From: Candidatus Arcticimaribacter sp.
GTDB lineage: Bacteria; Bacteroidota; Bacteroidia; Flavobacteriales; Flavobacteriaceae
Length of the DNA: 8,153 nucleotides
Reading direction: 5' to 3'
Assembly: GCA_011526335.1 (NCBI GenBank)
Contig: WTJB01000185.1
Location: 1-8,153, forward strand
In this document: in pieces, positions 6,996-8,153 of the stretch
Numbering within the stretch: the first letter of the stretch is position 1
How the letters are laid out: each line of letters opens with the position of its first letter
Program-made: the position numbers and the translations under genes
Notes under the pieces: model-generated
The model's input: the letters and a program-made list of their open reading frames with translations, nothing else
What the model was told of the DNA's origin: nothing
The model's database searches: none

Positions 6996-7349
6996 ATGAA
7001 AAAACTTCTTTCGTTTGTTTTCGGACTCTTTTTATTTATCGGCTGTGAGAATGGCCCAAAAGTAAAAACCCCTCCTGCGGTAAAATCTGTAACCTCTACC
7101 GCTAAAATAGAACAGCCTAAAAAAGCAGAACTCACCATAGAAGGCATGACCTGTGCTATAGGATGTGCAGCCACCATTGAGAAAAAATTAAACCAAACGG
7201 AGGGCATTGCAGAGGCCAAAGTGAGTTTTGATGAGAAAAAGGCTTATGTAACTTTTGACGAAACCGTGCTCAATCCGCTGAAAATAAAGGCTGTCATTGA
7301 GGGCGTTGGAGAAGCCTACAAAGTGACCTACCTATTGGAAAAAAACTAA
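6996..7349 (+). CDS. Lipoprotein with heavy-metal-associated (HMA) domain
   Basis: This 117-residue protein starts with a Lys-Lys n-region, a Phe/Leu-rich core and a lipobox-like FIGC, with Cys17 as the probable lipidated residue. The -3 position is Phe, weaker than the usual Leu. A Pro/Lys/Thr-rich linker (18-43) leads to an HMA domain (about 44-113). Its metal site reads GMTCAIGCAATIEKKL, with Cys53 and Cys57 separated by three residues instead of the usual two of CopZ/MerP-type GMTCxxC sites. IAEAKVSFDEKKAYVTFD is the expected strand pattern. It would sit on the periplasmic side of a membrane and bind a soft metal such as copper, but the metal is not determined. No metal-efflux gene is next to it. 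Its end is three bases from that of gldD, which reads toward it. Confidence 0.88.
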   Translation: MKKLLSFVFGLFLFIGCENGPKVKTPPAVKSVTSTAKIEQPKKAELTIEGMTCAIGCAATIEKKLNQTEGIAEAKVSFDEKKAYVTFDETVLNPLKIKAVIEGVGEAYKVTYLLEKN

Positions 7350-7352
7350 GCA

Positions 7353-7910
7353 TTATTCCCAACGAAGGGACTCCATCAGATGCGTTAAATCTTTTTCTAT
7401 GTAGCGAGCGGCTGGCATCAACGAGTCGTAATTTGGACGGGTATAGAAATACAGAGAGCCTACCAAAAAATGTTTTGTGCTGTCTGTAAGAAAAAACTGA
7501 GCTTGGGAAGCCGCTTCCCCCTCTACACGAAACATCGTTCCATAGACCCGATCTCTTGGATTTGAAAATACCCGTTCTGGAATATCTGTAGCTTTTATAA
7601 TGTGCTTACTGGGCAATTGATAGGCATCGTACAAAAGCGAATCTAAATTGTTTTGAATAGGAACATAAGACAGGTAAACTGTAGCCTTTAAATTGGGATA
7701 CAAGAGTTTGCTGCCGCAATTCTTAAGAGATTCTAAGCGAGCAATCTGATTTCTTTCAAAAGAAAAAGCACAGCTTGTCTTTTGCGAAACATATAAAGGT
7801 TTTGGATAATTGAGTGCTAGCCTAGCTTTGGGCTTTGGGAGGTATTGTTCCTCGCAGGAAGCAAGCAAAACACAACACAGCAAGAGCAAAATTATACTAC
7901 TTCTTTTCAT
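7353..7910 (-). CDS. gldD: Gliding motility lipoprotein GldD
   Basis: This is a 185-residue lipoprotein: residues 1-18 form a signal peptide with lipobox LASC and Cys19 as the lipidated residue. The family-typical YLPKPKARLALNYP follows. Further GldD landmarks are CAFSFERN (47-54), YPNLKATVYLSYVPIQNNL (71-89), the NP..RVYG segment (117-124), EAASQAQFFLTDSTKHFLVG (132-151) and SLYFYTRPNYDSLMPAARYI. GldD is required for gliding in Flavobacterium johnsoniae and is among the Gld proteins tied to type IX secretion; its biochemical role is unsettled. The ATG overlaps the gldE stop as ATGA, so the two are almost certainly cotranslated, and gldE-gldD adjacency matches the order known in that species. 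Two cysteines (47 and 65) could pair in the periplasm. Length is normal for the family. Confidence 0.95.
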   Translation of the reverse strand: MKRSSIILLLLCCVLLASCEEQYLPKPKARLALNYPKPLYVSQKTSCAFSFERNQIARLESLKNCGSKLLYPNLKATVYLSYVPIQNNLDSLLYDAYQLPSKHIIKATDIPERVFSNPRDRVYGTMFRVEGEAASQAQFFLTDSTKHFLVGSLYFYTRPNYDSLMPAARYIEKDLTHLMESLRWE

Positions 7911-8153
7911 TTCGGAAAACTGACTTTTACGCGCTTGATGCGTTTTTTATCTACAGACTCTACCGTAAATACGATTTTATTAAACATTATTTTCTGCCCA
8001 ATTTTAGGTAAGCTTTTCGCCGTTTCTAAAATAAAGCCTGCAATGGTTTCTGCTTCTCCTTTTTCCTTTTCAAACTCTTCTTCAAAAGGGGTTTTGGTAA
8101 TGCGATAAAAGTCTTTCAGGCTTATCTTGGCTTCAAAGACATAGGTGGTATTA
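7907..8153 (-). CDS. gldE: Gliding motility-associated protein GldE, C-terminal end (partial, 5' end beyond window)
   Basis: Eighty-one codons plus a TGA stop are visible, too few for a start. The segment TYVFEAKISLKDFYRI, then GEAETIAGFILE, LPKIGQKIMF and FTVESVDKKRIKRVKV matches the CorC/HlyC transporter-associated domain that ends hemolysin/CorC-type membrane proteins. In this phylum such a protein directly upstream of gldD is GldE, so the name rests on domain plus position. Full-length relatives have an N-terminal membrane domain and paired CBS domains, which would lie to the right of the window. The stop codon shares bases with the gldD start (ATGA). Confidence 0.88.
   Translation of the reverse strand, partial: NTTYVFEAKISLKDFYRITKTPFEEEFEKEKGEAETIAGFILETAKSLPKIGQKIMFNKIVFTVESVDKKRIKRVKVSFPK

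Noticed and set aside
7335..7365. TTGG ... CCAA pairing around the two convergent stops as a terminator
   Set aside because: The pairing is four bases plus A:T pairs around a bulge, with a long loop and no T-run; too weak to call.
1..8153. Mobile element, phage, CRISPR or defence system
   Set aside because: No transposase, integrase, direct-repeat array, tRNA attachment site or defence-type domain is present on either strand; all genes are assigned to ordinary families.

Overview
The window looks like chromosomal DNA of a Bacteroidota bacterium, most likely class Flavobacteriia. It carries gldE and gldD, which are gliding-motility / type IX secretion (T9SS) associated genes of this phylum. 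It also has a PorP/SprF-family outer-membrane protein, no Shine-Dalgarno-like sites before the starts, and a Bacteroidota-type -7 box (TAnnTTTG). Gene density is very high; no stretch over 100 bases lacks a gene. I see no mobile element, CRISPR array, tRNA or rRNA.

Left arm (1-2517, minus strand). This is a tightly overlapping three-gene unit, read in the order bile-acid:sodium-symporter-family (BASS) transporter, thiolase, PorP/SprF-family protein. The first two genes overlap by 14 bases and the last two by 4. The PorP/SprF gene runs off the left edge and appears to begin at a TTG codon inside the thiolase stop. A 98-base divergent intergenic region (2518-2615) separates this unit from the next.

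Centre (2616-6007, plus strand). Two M16 (insulinase/MPP-like) metallopeptidase genes lie 11 bases apart, both with signal peptides. The first product keeps the zinc motif HFFEH but lacks the Arg/Tyr pair of the family. The second has lost the zinc motif (ALLSS in its place) but keeps Arg/Tyr, and it carries about 200 extra C-terminal residues resembling a LolA-type lipoprotein-sorting fold. The pair reads as a secreted heterodimeric peptidase with a divided active site. A strong hairpin at 6030-6058 ends this unit. The same hairpin holds the last codons and stop of the convergent gene.

Right arm (6042-8153). An EamA/DMT-type transporter (minus) diverges from a small lipoprotein with a heavy-metal-associated (HMA) domain (plus). 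The lipoprotein has a -7 box so close to its ATG that its mRNA may be leaderless. It converges, with a 3-base gap, on gldD (minus), which overlaps the end of gldE (partial at the right edge) by 4 bases.

Taken together this is mostly ordinary flavobacterial chromosome. The items most worth a second look are the M16 split-active-site pair with its LolA-like tail, the bidirectional terminator embedded in a coding end, the CX3C HMA lipoprotein with its possible leaderless promoter, and the PorP/SprF gene attached to a metabolic operon.
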